Assembly: GCF_018596315.1 (NCBI RefSeq)
Contig: NZ_JAHEAG010000001.1
Coordinates: forward strand, 310,001-374,000
Length of the DNA stretch: 64,000 nucleotides
Source: Bradyrhizobium sp. SRL28
Lineage (GTDB): Bacteria; Pseudomonadota; Alphaproteobacteria; Rhizobiales; Xanthobacteraceae
Reading direction: 5' to 3'
The notes beneath the pieces are model-generated. The model was not told the origin of the DNA, ran no database searches, and saw only the letters and a list, made by a program, of their open reading frames with translations. A program made the translations under genes and the position numbers. Of this stretch, positions 40,448-48,980 are shown piece by piece; the first letter of the stretch is position 1; each line of letters starts with the position of its first letter.

Positions 40448-42493
40448 TCAACGCAGCGCGATATCCAGCCATCCCAATGCATTGACCGTGACGCGGTCGC
40501 CAGTATCGACCAGCACGGTCGTGGTTTCGGCCTCGATGATCGCTGGGCCGGTCAAGGTGTGGCCCGGCTGCAGGGCATCCAGCGCATAGACTGGAACTTC
40601 GCGCCAGTCGCCGAAGAAGGCCTGCCGCCGGCTGCGCGGCGAACAGGCGCTGGACGCCGCGGCCTCCCGCGCGCCCTCGTCCTGCCGAGCGACTTCGCCG
40701 ACGGCGGCGACGCGGGCGTTGACGAAGACGACCTCCTGGCCACGCGAGGCGTAGGTGTACAATTCCTCGTGTCTGATATGAAAGTGGTCCTCGATCTCCT
40801 CGACGAGATCGGCGGCGTTCCAGGCGAGACCGTCGAGCGATACGTCGATCTCAAAGATCTGCTCGCCGTAGCGCATCTCGGCGGAGCGTTCGATTGAAAT
40901 CTTTCCGTTGAACCATGAGCGGAGCCGGCCGGCGGCCTGTTGCTCCAGTCCGGCAAAGAGCTCGCGCACTTCATCGGCGGTGATGCGGGCGGCCGCACCG
41001 TAATGCGTGCGGCTGACTTCGTAGCGGAGATCGCTGGTCAGCATGCCCCAGGCCGACAGCACCGAGGCTGCCGTCGGCACGATGATGCGCTTGATTTCCA
41101 ACTCGCGCGCGACTTCGGCGGCGTGAAGGCCTGCGGCACCGCCGAAACTCAGCAGCGCGAATTTTCTGGGGTCGACGCCACGGCGCAACGTCATCAGGCG
41201 GATGCCGTCGGCCATGTTCAGATTGATCATGCGGTAGATGCCGGCGGCGGCCTCGACGCGCGACAGATCCATCGCCTTGGCGATGCGGTCGACGGCAGCT
41301 TCCGAGGCGGCACGATCGAGCGGGCGCTTGCCGCCCATGAAGGCTGTGGCATCGAGATAGCCGAGCACGACATTGGCGTCGGTGACGGTCGCAGCCTGCC
41401 CGCCATTGCCGTAGCAGGCCGGGCCCGGCACCGAGCCCGCGCTTTCCGGCCCCACCCGCAGCGTACGGCTGGCATCGACGCTCGCGATCGAACCGCCGCC
41501 TGCGGCGATGCTCGCAATGTCGAGGCTGCGCAGCGCGATGCGCTGGCCGGCCAGCATGCCGTCGGCGGACAATGATGCCTGCCCGCCTGAGATCAGCGAG
41601 ATGTCGGTCGAGGTGCCGCCCATGTCGAACGGGACGAGATCAGGGATGCCGACCAGATCAGAACAGCGCCGTCCGCCCGACATGCCGCCCGCGGGGCCTG
41701 ACAGCACGGTGCCCGCGGCAAGCCGCGAGGCTTCCTCGACCGGCGCCATGCCGCCATGCGACAGCACCACAAAGAGGCTGCCCTTGAAGCCGGCCTCGGT
41801 GAGACGCGCTTCGAGGTTGGTCAGATAGCGCCGCACGATCGGCTCGACATAGGCGTTCACGATCGTGGTCGAGACGCGCTCATATTCCTTGATCTGCGGC
41901 AGCACGTCGCTGGAGCGCGAGATGTTGATGCCGGGCAGCGCCTGCTTCAGCCGTTCGACAGCGGCGAGTTCATGCACGGGATTGAGATAGGAATGCAGGA
42001 AGCACACCGCGACCGAGGTCGCGCCCGATTGCCTGATGCCGGCGATGGCGTCGTCGAGCGATTTTGGATCGAGCGGAATCAGAACCTCGCCGTTCGCCTT
42101 GAGCCGCTCCCTGACGCCAAAGCGCCGTTCGCGCGGCACCAAGGGTTCCGGCGGCGGCGAGCGCAGGTCGTAGCGATCGGGCTTGAGGCCCTCGCGCATC
42201 TCGATGACGTCGCGATGGCCTTCGGTGGTGATGAGCGCGACCTTTGCGCCCTTGCGCTCCAGGAGCGCATTGGTGGCAACCGTGGTGCCGTGAACCAGCC
42301 GGTCGGTCGCGGTCAGCATTTCTGCGCGCGACACGTTCAGCCGCCGCGCCAACTCTTCCAGACCCGCCATCACGCCCAGCGATTGATCCGCCGGCGTCGA
42401 TGGCGATTTTGCGAATACGGTCCGCCCGCTCTCGTCGGTGGCCACGAGATCGGTGTAGGTCCCGCCGACGTCAACGCCTATCCTGAACATCAT
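40448..42493 (-). CDS. hyuA: hydantoinase/oxoprolinase family protein A
   Basis: A 681-residue protein. The ATP-binding start is FRIGVDVGGTYTDLVATDES, and later blocks are HGTTVATNALLERKG, GGMAPVEEASRLAAGTVLSG, FDMGGTSTDISLI and GGAAGLHAAEVA. HyuA/OxoA proteins act with HyuB on N-alkylhydantoins, 5-oxoproline, or as acetone-carboxylase-like enzymes in an ATP-dependent ring opening or carboxylation. ATG 42493 is fixed by the ATGA overlap with hyuB. The C-terminal part around 610 (SSACSPRSRRQAFFGDWREV) matches family tails. The substrate is unknown. Confidence 0.9.
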   Translation of the reverse strand: MMFRIGVDVGGTYTDLVATDESGRTVFAKSPSTPADQSLGVMAGLEELARRLNVSRAEMLTATDRLVHGTTVATNALLERKGAKVALITTEGHRDVIEMREGLKPDRYDLRSPPPEPLVPRERRFGVRERLKANGEVLIPLDPKSLDDAIAGIRQSGATSVAVCFLHSYLNPVHELAAVERLKQALPGINISRSSDVLPQIKEYERVSTTIVNAYVEPIVRRYLTNLEARLTEAGFKGSLFVVLSHGGMAPVEEASRLAAGTVLSGPAGGMSGGRRCSDLVGIPDLVPFDMGGTSTDISLISGGQASLSADGMLAGQRIALRSLDIASIAAGGGSIASVDASRTLRVGPESAGSVPGPACYGNGGQAATVTDANVVLGYLDATAFMGGKRPLDRAASEAAVDRIAKAMDLSRVEAAAGIYRMINLNMADGIRLMTLRRGVDPRKFALLSFGGAAGLHAAEVARELEIKRIIVPTAASVLSAWGMLTSDLRYEVSRTHYGAAARITADEVRELFAGLEQQAAGRLRSWFNGKISIERSAEMRYGEQIFEIDVSLDGLAWNAADLVEEIEDHFHIRHEELYTYASRGQEVVFVNARVAAVGEVARQDEGAREAAASSACSPRSRRQAFFGDWREVPVYALDALQPGHTLTGPAIIEAETTTVLVDTGDRVTVNALGWLDIALR

Positions 42494-44157
42494 GAGGACG
42501 CCTGCTCCGCCACGACGTCCGTCAGGCCCTGCTCGCGGTCGCGTTGACGCGCCTCTTCCGTTCGCTTGTTGGGCGGTCCCCATCCGCCTCCGCCGGAGGA
42601 GCGTATTTCGAGGCAATCGCCGGGGCGCAGTTCGATGCCGACTTCCTTGGTGCGCAACACGCGCGGCTCGCGGCCTTCGGAAAGAAGGCGATAATGATGC
42701 GGCTTGCCGTCCTTGCCGCCAAGCATACCGCAGGGACCGTGGCGCGCGCCGTCGCCCGCGGTGTTGCCTTTGGCGATCTTTTCCGTCTCCAGCACCAGAT
42801 CGAGGGAGACGCCGAGACCGCCGCGATACTGGCCGTGGCCGCCGGAGCCGGGGCGGAACTCATGCTGCCGGAAATGCAGGGGAAAGCGCACCTCGGCAAC
42901 TTCGAGACTGCCGAACTTCAGCCCGCCGACCGAATGCCACTCGCCGATCGACGACCAGCCGTCGCCGCCCGACGACGCGCCGCCGCCGGGGCGCGCCTGA
43001 AACAGGTGCCAGATGAAATTCCTGCCGGTGCGCGGGTCCTCACCCTGGATCGCGATCCGGAATCGGCGGCTCCAGCCGGCCATCGCGCGTTCGGGGCAGG
43101 ACGCCGACAGCGCCTGCACGATGGCTTCCACGATTTCGTTCGAGGGATGGCTGGTGCAGAGCGTCACCGGCCGGCCTGGATCGGCCCACACCACCGTGCC
43201 CTGTTTCGCGATTACCTTCAGTGGACGCAGTGCGCCGGTGTTCTTCGGTATCTCGGCATCGATCAGATAGGCAAACGCCATCGCGACCGCCGCCTGCATG
43301 TTGGCGTGCGAGGAGTTCACAAAACTGGTCGACTGCGGGTCGGAGTCGGAGAGATCGACCTCGACGTCGCTGCCTTTCTTGGTCACCTTGGCGGCGATGC
43401 GGATATCGCTGCGGCCATGGCCGTCATCGTCGAGAAACGACTCGCCATGGAACACGCCATCCTTCCAGGTCGAGACGACAGCCCTCGTCTGCTGCTCCGT
43501 CGCGTCGAGGATCGCCTCCATGGCGGCTTCCACCACCGGCGCGCCGAATTCAGCAAACAATCGCGACAGCCGCCGCTCGCCGAGATGCGCTGCGCCCAGC
43601 ATCGCCGCAAGGTCGCCGCGGAATTCGCGGGGGTTGCGGATGTTCAGCGCAAGCAAATCGAGCAGGTCGTCGCGAAGCTTGCCTGCTTCATAGAGCTTGA
43701 TCGGTGGGACGCGCAGGCCTTCCTGATAGATCTCGGTAGCGGCTGGGTTGTAAGCGCCATGGGTGGCACCGCCGATGTCGCTCTGATGCGCGCGCACGAT
43801 GGTCCAGAGCAGACGCTTGTCGTCGGCGAAGACCGGGACGAAGGCAGTCAAGTCAGGCAGATGACTGCCGCCATGATAGGGATCGTTGAGCAGGATGACG
43901 TCGCCGCGTTGCACATCCTTGAACCGCTCCTCGACCGCGAGCGTCGCCCAGGGCAGCGCGCCGACATGAACCGGCAGGTGATCAGCCTGCGCGATCAGGC
44001 GGCCGCTCGTGTCGCAGATCGCCAGCGAAAAATCGCGGCTGGAATTGAGGATCTGCGAATAGGAGGTGCGAAGCATCGCCTCGCCCATCTCTTTCACGAT
44101 CGAACTGAGGCGGTGCTGGACGACGGAGCGCGTGATGGGATCGATCTTGGCGGACAT
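42490..44157 (-). CDS. hyuB: hydantoinase/oxoprolinase family protein B
   Basis: A 555-residue HyuB subunit starting DPITRSVVQHRLSSIVKEMG. It has MLRTSYSQILNSSRDFSLAI, NDPYHGGSHLPDLTAF, RAHQSDIGGATHGAYNPAAT and the glycine-rich GPCGMLGGKDGKPHHYRL. HyuA and HyuB together form the enzyme. Translation is coupled to hyuA by a four-base overlap. The aminotransferase gene lies 111 bases upstream on the same strand, across a repeat. Confidence 0.92.
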   Translation of the reverse strand: MSAKIDPITRSVVQHRLSSIVKEMGEAMLRTSYSQILNSSRDFSLAICDTSGRLIAQADHLPVHVGALPWATLAVEERFKDVQRGDVILLNDPYHGGSHLPDLTAFVPVFADDKRLLWTIVRAHQSDIGGATHGAYNPAATEIYQEGLRVPPIKLYEAGKLRDDLLDLLALNIRNPREFRGDLAAMLGAAHLGERRLSRLFAEFGAPVVEAAMEAILDATEQQTRAVVSTWKDGVFHGESFLDDDGHGRSDIRIAAKVTKKGSDVEVDLSDSDPQSTSFVNSSHANMQAAVAMAFAYLIDAEIPKNTGALRPLKVIAKQGTVVWADPGRPVTLCTSHPSNEIVEAIVQALSASCPERAMAGWSRRFRIAIQGEDPRTGRNFIWHLFQARPGGGASSGGDGWSSIGEWHSVGGLKFGSLEVAEVRFPLHFRQHEFRPGSGGHGQYRGGLGVSLDLVLETEKIAKGNTAGDGARHGPCGMLGGKDGKPHHYRLLSEGREPRVLRTKEVGIELRPGDCLEIRSSGGGGWGPPNKRTEEARQRDREQGLTDVVAEQASS

Positions 44158-44179
44158 TCGTGGCCGTTATTATTCGTTT

Positions 44180-44263
44180 CGTAGGATGGGTGGAGCGAAG
44201 CGATACCCATCACTATCACGCGCCGCAGATGATGGGTATCGCTTACGCTCCACCCATCCTACG
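44180..44263. repeat. palindromic repeat, CGTAGGATGGGTGG family
   Basis: CGTAGGATGGGTGGAGCG mirrors CGCTCCACCCATCCTACG; GATACCCATCA/TGATGGGTATC inside. It separates the aminotransferase and hyuB genes. Confidence 0.85.
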
Positions 44264-44268
44264 CAGCA

Positions 44269-45585
44269 TCAGAGCGTGCGTGCGACTTCCTCAAGCGCGC
44301 CCGAGGCCGCATCGATGATCGCATGTATATCGGTGTCCGTCATCGGGGTTGACAATGCCATCAGCCCGTTACCCGCGGCCAGCACGCCACGATTGAGAAA
44401 TGCGCGATTGAATAGCGCCTGACGCCGCGCCTCCTCCTCGCTCAGGTAGGCCGAGCGATAGTCGCGGACCGGGCGGTCGGCGAAATGAATCTTGAGCAGC
44501 GAACCCAAGCCCACCGTGCCGCCGGGCACGCCGTGGTGCTTGAACGCGGCGCCGATGCCGGAGCGAACCGCCTCACCCATCGCATCGAGCCGCGCAAAAG
44601 CCGCGTCGTCGAGCAGTTCCATCGCAGCGATCCCTGCGCGCATCGTCACCGGATTGGCGGAGAACGTGCCGCCATGCGGCAGCGCCGGCTTGCCCGGGCG
44701 CGGATCGAACACTGCCATGACTTCTTTTTGGCCGCCGATGGCGCCGACCGGAAAGCCACCGCCGATAATCTTGCCGAGCGTGGTCAGGTCAGGGTCGATA
44801 TTCCAGATGCCCTGCGCGCCGCGAAAGCCCAGGCGAAACGTGATGACCTCGTCGAAGATCAATAGCGCGCCGACCTCACGCGTCACCTTTCGCAGCGCCT
44901 CCAGATAGGCCCGGTCCGCCGGCGCAAGACCGGCACGGTTGGGCATGGGATCGACCAGCACGCAGGCGAGCTCGGGGCCATGCTCGCGGATCAGGCTGAC
45001 GGCCGCTTCGGTATCGTTGAAGGGAATGGTGATGACGTCAGCCAGCACATTTTCGGGCGTACCCTTGGCGTAGGCGACCGATACCGGCGCGTTGCGGCCC
45101 CAGGCTTCCGGTGTCGGATCGAGGCTCACCTCGGCGTAATCATAGGAGCCGTGATAGGCGCCTTCGCATTTGGCGATTTTTGGACGGCCGGTATGCGCGC
45201 GCGCCGCCTTCAGCGCCATCATCACGGCCTCGGTGCCGGAATTGGCAAAGCGGACCTGATCGACCGACGGCAGGCGCGAGACCAGCAGTTCGGCAAGGTC
45301 GACCTCGGATTCCGTCGGCAAGCCGAACGCTGATCCCAGCGCAAGTTGGGCCGTCGCTGCTGCTATCAGGGCGGGATGCGCGTGGCCGTGAATCTGCGAC
45401 GTAAAATTGTTGATGCAGTCGATGTAGACGTTGCCGTCGAGATCCCAAACCCGGCAGCCCTCGCCGCGCGCCGCGTAGATCGGATAGGGCTTCATGAAAA
45501 CGGTGGTGCGGGTGTTGCCGCCGGGCAGGCTCGCCAGCGCGCGATCGTACATTTTCTGCGATGACGAGTTCGGATCCGGGTACAT
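44269..45585 (-). CDS. class III aminotransferase, glutamate-1-semialdehyde aminomutase-like
   Basis: A 438-residue PLP enzyme of fold type I. Blocks are SLPGGNTRTTVFMKPYPIYA, NNFTSQIHGHAHPALIAAAT, RFANSGTEAVMMALKAAR, LLIFDEVITFRLGFRGAQG and the PLP lysine K272 in TLGKIIGGGFPVGAIGG. It resembles GSA aminomutase (HemL) but lies in a catabolic cluster far from tetrapyrrole genes, so it more likely acts on an amino acid or a beta-amino acid. No Shine-Dalgarno anomaly is seen. Confidence 0.9.
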   Translation of the reverse strand: MYPDPNSSSQKMYDRALASLPGGNTRTTVFMKPYPIYAARGEGCRVWDLDGNVYIDCINNFTSQIHGHAHPALIAAATAQLALGSAFGLPTESEVDLAELLVSRLPSVDQVRFANSGTEAVMMALKAARAHTGRPKIAKCEGAYHGSYDYAEVSLDPTPEAWGRNAPVSVAYAKGTPENVLADVITIPFNDTEAAVSLIREHGPELACVLVDPMPNRAGLAPADRAYLEALRKVTREVGALLIFDEVITFRLGFRGAQGIWNIDPDLTTLGKIIGGGFPVGAIGGQKEVMAVFDPRPGKPALPHGGTFSANPVTMRAGIAAMELLDDAAFARLDAMGEAVRSGIGAAFKHHGVPGGTVGLGSLLKIHFADRPVRDYRSAYLSEEEARRQALFNRAFLNRGVLAAGNGLMALSTPMTDTDIHAIIDAASGALEEVARTL

Positions 45586-45604
45586 GCGTGTTTCCTTACC
45601 TCAT

Positions 45605-45696
45605 CGTAGGGTGGACAAAGGCGCATAGCGCCGTGCCCACCATTCCAGCGTCCGGTGCAAGCGATGGTGGGCACGCTTCGCTTTGCCCGCCCTACG
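45605..45696. repeat. palindromic repeat, GTAGGGTGGGC family
   Basis: CGTAGGGTGGACAAAGG at left mirrors CTTTGCCCGCCCTACG at right, with GTGCCCACC/GGTGGGCAC inside. It occupies the gap between the MFS and aminotransferase genes. Confidence 0.8.
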
Positions 45697-46924
45697 TATA
45701 TATCAAAAACACAATTATCCCGACGATCAAGGTCGCTGCCATGAATAGCAGCACTGCAGGCAGGCCGAAGATCGTCGCGACCACGCCCGTCGTCGATTGC
45801 ATCAGCGCTGTGCCAAGGAAGAACGCGAGATTGATCGCAGACAAGGCCTTGCCGGCATTCTGCGCGCCGGCCAGTTGTTGTGTCATGCCGAAGAGCAGCG
45901 GCTGCGCCGAGATGGCGAGGCCGATCAGCACCAGGAGCACGCCGTCAAATAGCGGCGGCAATGCGGTCACGCCGAACAGTTCCGACAGCGGATAATGCGG
46001 CGCGCCGGCGGCCATCAGAACGAGCAACAAGGCTACGAGGGAATGGGCAGCGGCCAGGAGCTCGCGCCGGTGGCCGATGGTGCGATCGAGAATTCCCACC
46101 AGCACAGGGCCTGCGATCAACGCGAGCGTGAACAGGCCAAGCGCATTGCCTGCCTCGATGCGGCCAAGCGCCTTAATCTCCATCAGCCACGGCCCTCCCC
46201 ACAATCCGCGCAACACCAGCGTCGCCGCCAGCGAGACCAACGCCAGCGCGATCAAGCCGCGAAGCGGACGCGACAGGCCAATTCGAAGGACCTCAGCCAT
46301 TTGCGACAGCGGCGAGGAATTATCCGCGTGCGCAGCCGGTTGGTTCGGAACCAGTGCAAACACGGCAACCGCCACCACGGCGCCGAAGCCCGCGGAGATC
46401 CAAAATCCCGCGCGCCATCCCCAGAGCTCGACGACAAAGGCCAGCGGGCTCGCCGACAGCAGCATGCCGATATTGCCGATCGAGAGAATGATCCCGGACC
46501 ACAGGCCGAAGCGCGCCGCCGACATCTGCTTGGCGGCAAGCGTCATCGGGCACATCAGCATGCCCGAGGTGGCGACGCCGAGCAGGAATTGCCCGAACAC
46601 AAAACTCTCCGGCCCGGTGGCCAGCCCCGACGCCAGCGCGCCGACGATGGTTCCCGCGAGCAGGCTCAGGGAAACCGGGCGCACGCCAAAACGATCCATC
46701 GCGGCACCGACCGGAATCTGCGAGGCGGCGAAGGCGAAATGATAGACCGAGGTGAGGCTCGCCAGCGTCTGCGGGGCGGTAGCGAAGTCGGCCGCCATCA
46801 CGTCGAGGCTGATCGCCGGAATGGTCCGCAGCAGCGTCGACAGCATGTGGCCGCAGGCCAGCGCCAGAAGCGCAAAAATCAGTGCGCGGATGTTTATCCC
46901 CGCGTCATCGGCCTTGCCGTCCAT
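45692..46924 (-). CDS. MFS transporter
   Basis: A 410-residue permease with about twelve hydrophobic segments. The MFS loop pattern is FAASQIPVGAAMDRFGVRPV between segments 2 and 3. It probably imports or exports the substrate of the neighbouring hydantoinase/aminotransferase genes. ATG 46924 lies eight bases after a perfect 11-base-pair hairpin (46932-46958) whose right-hand arm carries the only SD-like GGGGCGAG. Its stop overlaps a palindromic repeat. Confidence 0.88.
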   Translation of the reverse strand: MDGKADDAGINIRALIFALLALACGHMLSTLLRTIPAISLDVMAADFATAPQTLASLTSVYHFAFAASQIPVGAAMDRFGVRPVSLSLLAGTIVGALASGLATGPESFVFGQFLLGVATSGMLMCPMTLAAKQMSAARFGLWSGIILSIGNIGMLLSASPLAFVVELWGWRAGFWISAGFGAVVAVAVFALVPNQPAAHADNSSPLSQMAEVLRIGLSRPLRGLIALALVSLAATLVLRGLWGGPWLMEIKALGRIEAGNALGLFTLALIAGPVLVGILDRTIGHRRELLAAAHSLVALLLVLMAAGAPHYPLSELFGVTALPPLFDGVLLVLIGLAISAQPLLFGMTQQLAGAQNAGKALSAINLAFFLGTALMQSTTGVVATIFGLPAVLLFMAATLIVGIIVFLIYT

Positions 46925-46931
46925 GAGCCGT

Positions 46932-46958
46932 CTCGCCCCAAAAACTGTTTGGGGCGAG
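46932..46958 (-). promoter_or_regulatory. hairpin in the MFS leader hiding the ribosome binding site
   Basis: CTCGCCCCAAA (46932-46942) and TTTGGGGCGAG (46948-46958) pair perfectly around AACTG. On the minus strand the second arm ends eight bases before the MFS ATG and includes the purine-rich GGGGCGAG. No T tract follows, so it is not a standard terminator of the upstream gene. It may govern translation. Confidence 0.55.
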
Positions 46959-47004
46959 GTATCACCAATATGGTGGGAACGCGAATCCGGCCGGGCTGCG
47001 ACGA

Positions 47005-47865
47005 TCAGTTCCGGTGGAACACCAGTGTCCGCAGCTCAATGCTCTCGCGCGGGGCAGCGTCGGCGGGCGTGGTCGGATCGATGAAGGCCGTGTGCGGCCC
47101 GAACCGCGTGCGGCCGTCGGTTGCGGAATCGTAGCACTTCAGCAGCAACGCCTCGTCGGTTCGCATTTCCGGGATGTAATACCAGCGATGGTTCGGGTTG
47201 TATTTCACGGAATAGGTTTCGCCGCTGCGGTTCGGATAGATCAGATCGGAGGCGACGAGATCGCCCGCCTCGACCGTCTGGCCGTCGGCCATCGCAAGCG
47301 GCGCATCGCGCAACGGCCCCCGGATCGGCCGCCACACATTGATGACCTGCACGCGCCCCTTCAGAAGTTCGTCCGCCTCATCGGGCAGATGCTCCCGAAC
47401 GCGGTTGGCGCCGGACTTGTCGGTCTGGTCGACGTGGACCCGCGTGGCCGGTTGTCGCGGTCCGGCGCCCCTGACATCGGCTGCGCCGTCCACGCGCTTG
47501 CGCACGGTGTGGTCGAAGATGAAGACGCGGTCGGCTTTGAGCGTCGCCTTCAGGAAGGCTTCCACGGCAGGGTAGTAGACGCCTCTTACTTCCTTGTCGT
47601 CGTAGAAATCCTTGACGATGGTGGGATGGCGGACCAGCGCGAAACCCTCGCGGTCCAGCGAGAGATTGCCTGATATCAGGCGCGCATCGAAGATCGGGAC
47701 GTTGTGCGGTTCGGGCAGCGCGGTGGATTTGGGTTCGCCCGGCGGCGGATCGAAGGCGTAGGTGCGGGGCTTTCCCGGTGTCGGCGCGAGATAGTTCAGC
47801 TCGGCAGTGACAAAGGGAAGCGATTCGAGTTTTGCTTGCTGCAGGCCCATGGTGCTGGACTCCAT
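47005..47865 (-). CDS. CmcJ/NvfI-family oxygenase-like protein
   Basis: A 286-residue protein of the CmcJ/NvfI (GA4 desaturase-like) family, related to Fe(II)/2-oxoglutarate oxygenases. It has ELNYLAPTPGKPRTYAFDPP, TIVKDFYDDKEVRGVYYPAV, RVFIFDHTVRKR, the possible iron motif VHVDQTDKS (HxD), INVWRPIRGPL and YIPEMRTDEALLLKCYDS, ending LVFHRN. Its reaction here is unknown. ATG 47865 is a reasonable start; ATG 47850, preceded by GGAG, is an alternative. It lies upstream of the MFS gene on the same strand and 173 bases behind the ssu operon. Confidence 0.8.
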   Translation of the reverse strand: MESSTMGLQQAKLESLPFVTAELNYLAPTPGKPRTYAFDPPPGEPKSTALPEPHNVPIFDARLISGNLSLDREGFALVRHPTIVKDFYDDKEVRGVYYPAVEAFLKATLKADRVFIFDHTVRKRVDGAADVRGAGPRQPATRVHVDQTDKSGANRVREHLPDEADELLKGRVQVINVWRPIRGPLRDAPLAMADGQTVEAGDLVASDLIYPNRSGETYSVKYNPNHRWYYIPEMRTDEALLLKCYDSATDGRTRFGPHTAFIDPTTPADAAPRESIELRTLVFHRN

Positions 47866-48038
47866 TGTTTGTTCTGTTTCATTTCGGACCCGCCGTCGAT
47901 CACCACAAGGCACTTACGAAAATAGCAAGTTTGTCATTCCCGGCCGCAACAAAAAGGGAAAATCCTTGCCTGAAGCGCCGGCCGAACCGGACAGTATTTC
48001 CAATCTTCACGCGTCCGTCATCACCCGCGAGCGGCGCG

Positions 48039-48980
48039 TTACAGGCCTGCCCCTTTGCCGATGGCATCGGAAAACGACCGGTCGACGATATCGGCCGCGT
48101 TGAGTTTCTGCTTGATCAGCCCCGAGCGGAGATAAAGATCGATGGTCTTCTGCTCATCCGCGATGACAGCGTCATCGATCGGCGTGATCCTGATCTTCGC
48201 CCGAGTCAGCCAGTTGAGCGGCACCGATGTGGGAATGTTCATGAGCTTGCCCCAGGTCTCGGCATAGCTGCTCACGTTCCCGGCCGACCATGCCCGCGCC
48301 GCGGCGAGACGGCGCACGAAATCTTCAAGCTCGGGCCGCTTCTCTTTGATGGCAGTGGGCGTCGCGACCTGGAAGCCCAGGCCGGGCGTGAGGCCCTCTC
48401 CCGTGATGACGCGGCGGGATTTGAACAGCACTTCTTCCTGGCTGACATAAGGCTCCCACGTCGACCACGCGTCGACCGAGCCCTGCGTGTAGGCGACCTT
48501 GGCGTCCGACGGCGCAAGGAATGCGATCTGGACTTCATCAGGCTTCCATCCCCTCGCCTCCAATGCAGCAAGGATCAACTGGTGGCCGATCGAGCCGCGA
48601 CCGGTGGCGATCTTCTTGCCGCGCAGATCATCGAAACTCCTGATCGGCGACTGCTCCGGCACCAGGACTGCGAGCCCATCCCGCGATTGCCGGACGGCGG
48701 CGATCGCCTTCACCGGCACATTGGCGGCAGCCGCGAAGGTGAACGGCGCGTCGCCGACCAGACCGGTTTCGATCGCTCCGGCGCCGAGCGCTTCCAGCAG
48801 CGGCGCGGCGGCGGGAAACTCCTTCCACTCGATCTTGTAGGGAAGGTCCTTCAGCACGCCGGCCGCCTCCATCACGGCCTGCGAATTACCCTTCTGGTCG
48901 CCCACCCGAAGCGTGGTTTGCGCAGGTGCGAGAACAGCGGAGCCGAGCAACAGTCCGGCGGCAAGTGCGAGGCGGATCAT
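48039..48980 (-). CDS. ssuA: sulfonate-type ABC substrate-binding protein
   Basis: A 313-residue binding protein. The signal peptide is MIRLALAAGLLLGSAVLAPA followed by QTTLRVGDQKGNSQAVMEAA, typical of SsuA. Further blocks are EWKEFPAAAPLLEALGAGAI, GRGSIGHQLILAALE and VDAWSTWEPYVSQEE. It binds aliphatic sulfonates or related organosulfur compounds. It is the last gene of the organosulfur operon and overlaps the monooxygenase stop as ATGA. It is the second binding protein of that operon. Confidence 0.9.
   Translation of the reverse strand: MIRLALAAGLLLGSAVLAPAQTTLRVGDQKGNSQAVMEAAGVLKDLPYKIEWKEFPAAAPLLEALGAGAIETGLVGDAPFTFAAAANVPVKAIAAVRQSRDGLAVLVPEQSPIRSFDDLRGKKIATGRGSIGHQLILAALEARGWKPDEVQIAFLAPSDAKVAYTQGSVDAWSTWEPYVSQEEVLFKSRRVITGEGLTPGLGFQVATPTAIKEKRPELEDFVRRLAAARAWSAGNVSSYAETWGKLMNIPTSVPLNWLTRAKIRITPIDDAVIADEQKTIDLYLRSGLIKQKLNAADIVDRSFSDAIGKGAGL

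Noticed and set aside
44269..45585. Aminotransferase gene read as hemL (tetrapyrrole synthesis)
   Set aside because: It resembles GSA aminomutase, but the gene lies in a catabolic cluster, and alphaproteobacteria of this type generally make aminolevulinate from glycine by HemA. The symbol is withheld.
40363..46958. Repeats around the hydantoinase genes read as ends of an insertion element
   Set aside because: Similar palindromes flank hyuA/hyuB, but there is no transposase gene, and the same repeat families occur elsewhere in the window, so they are ordinary intergenic repeats.
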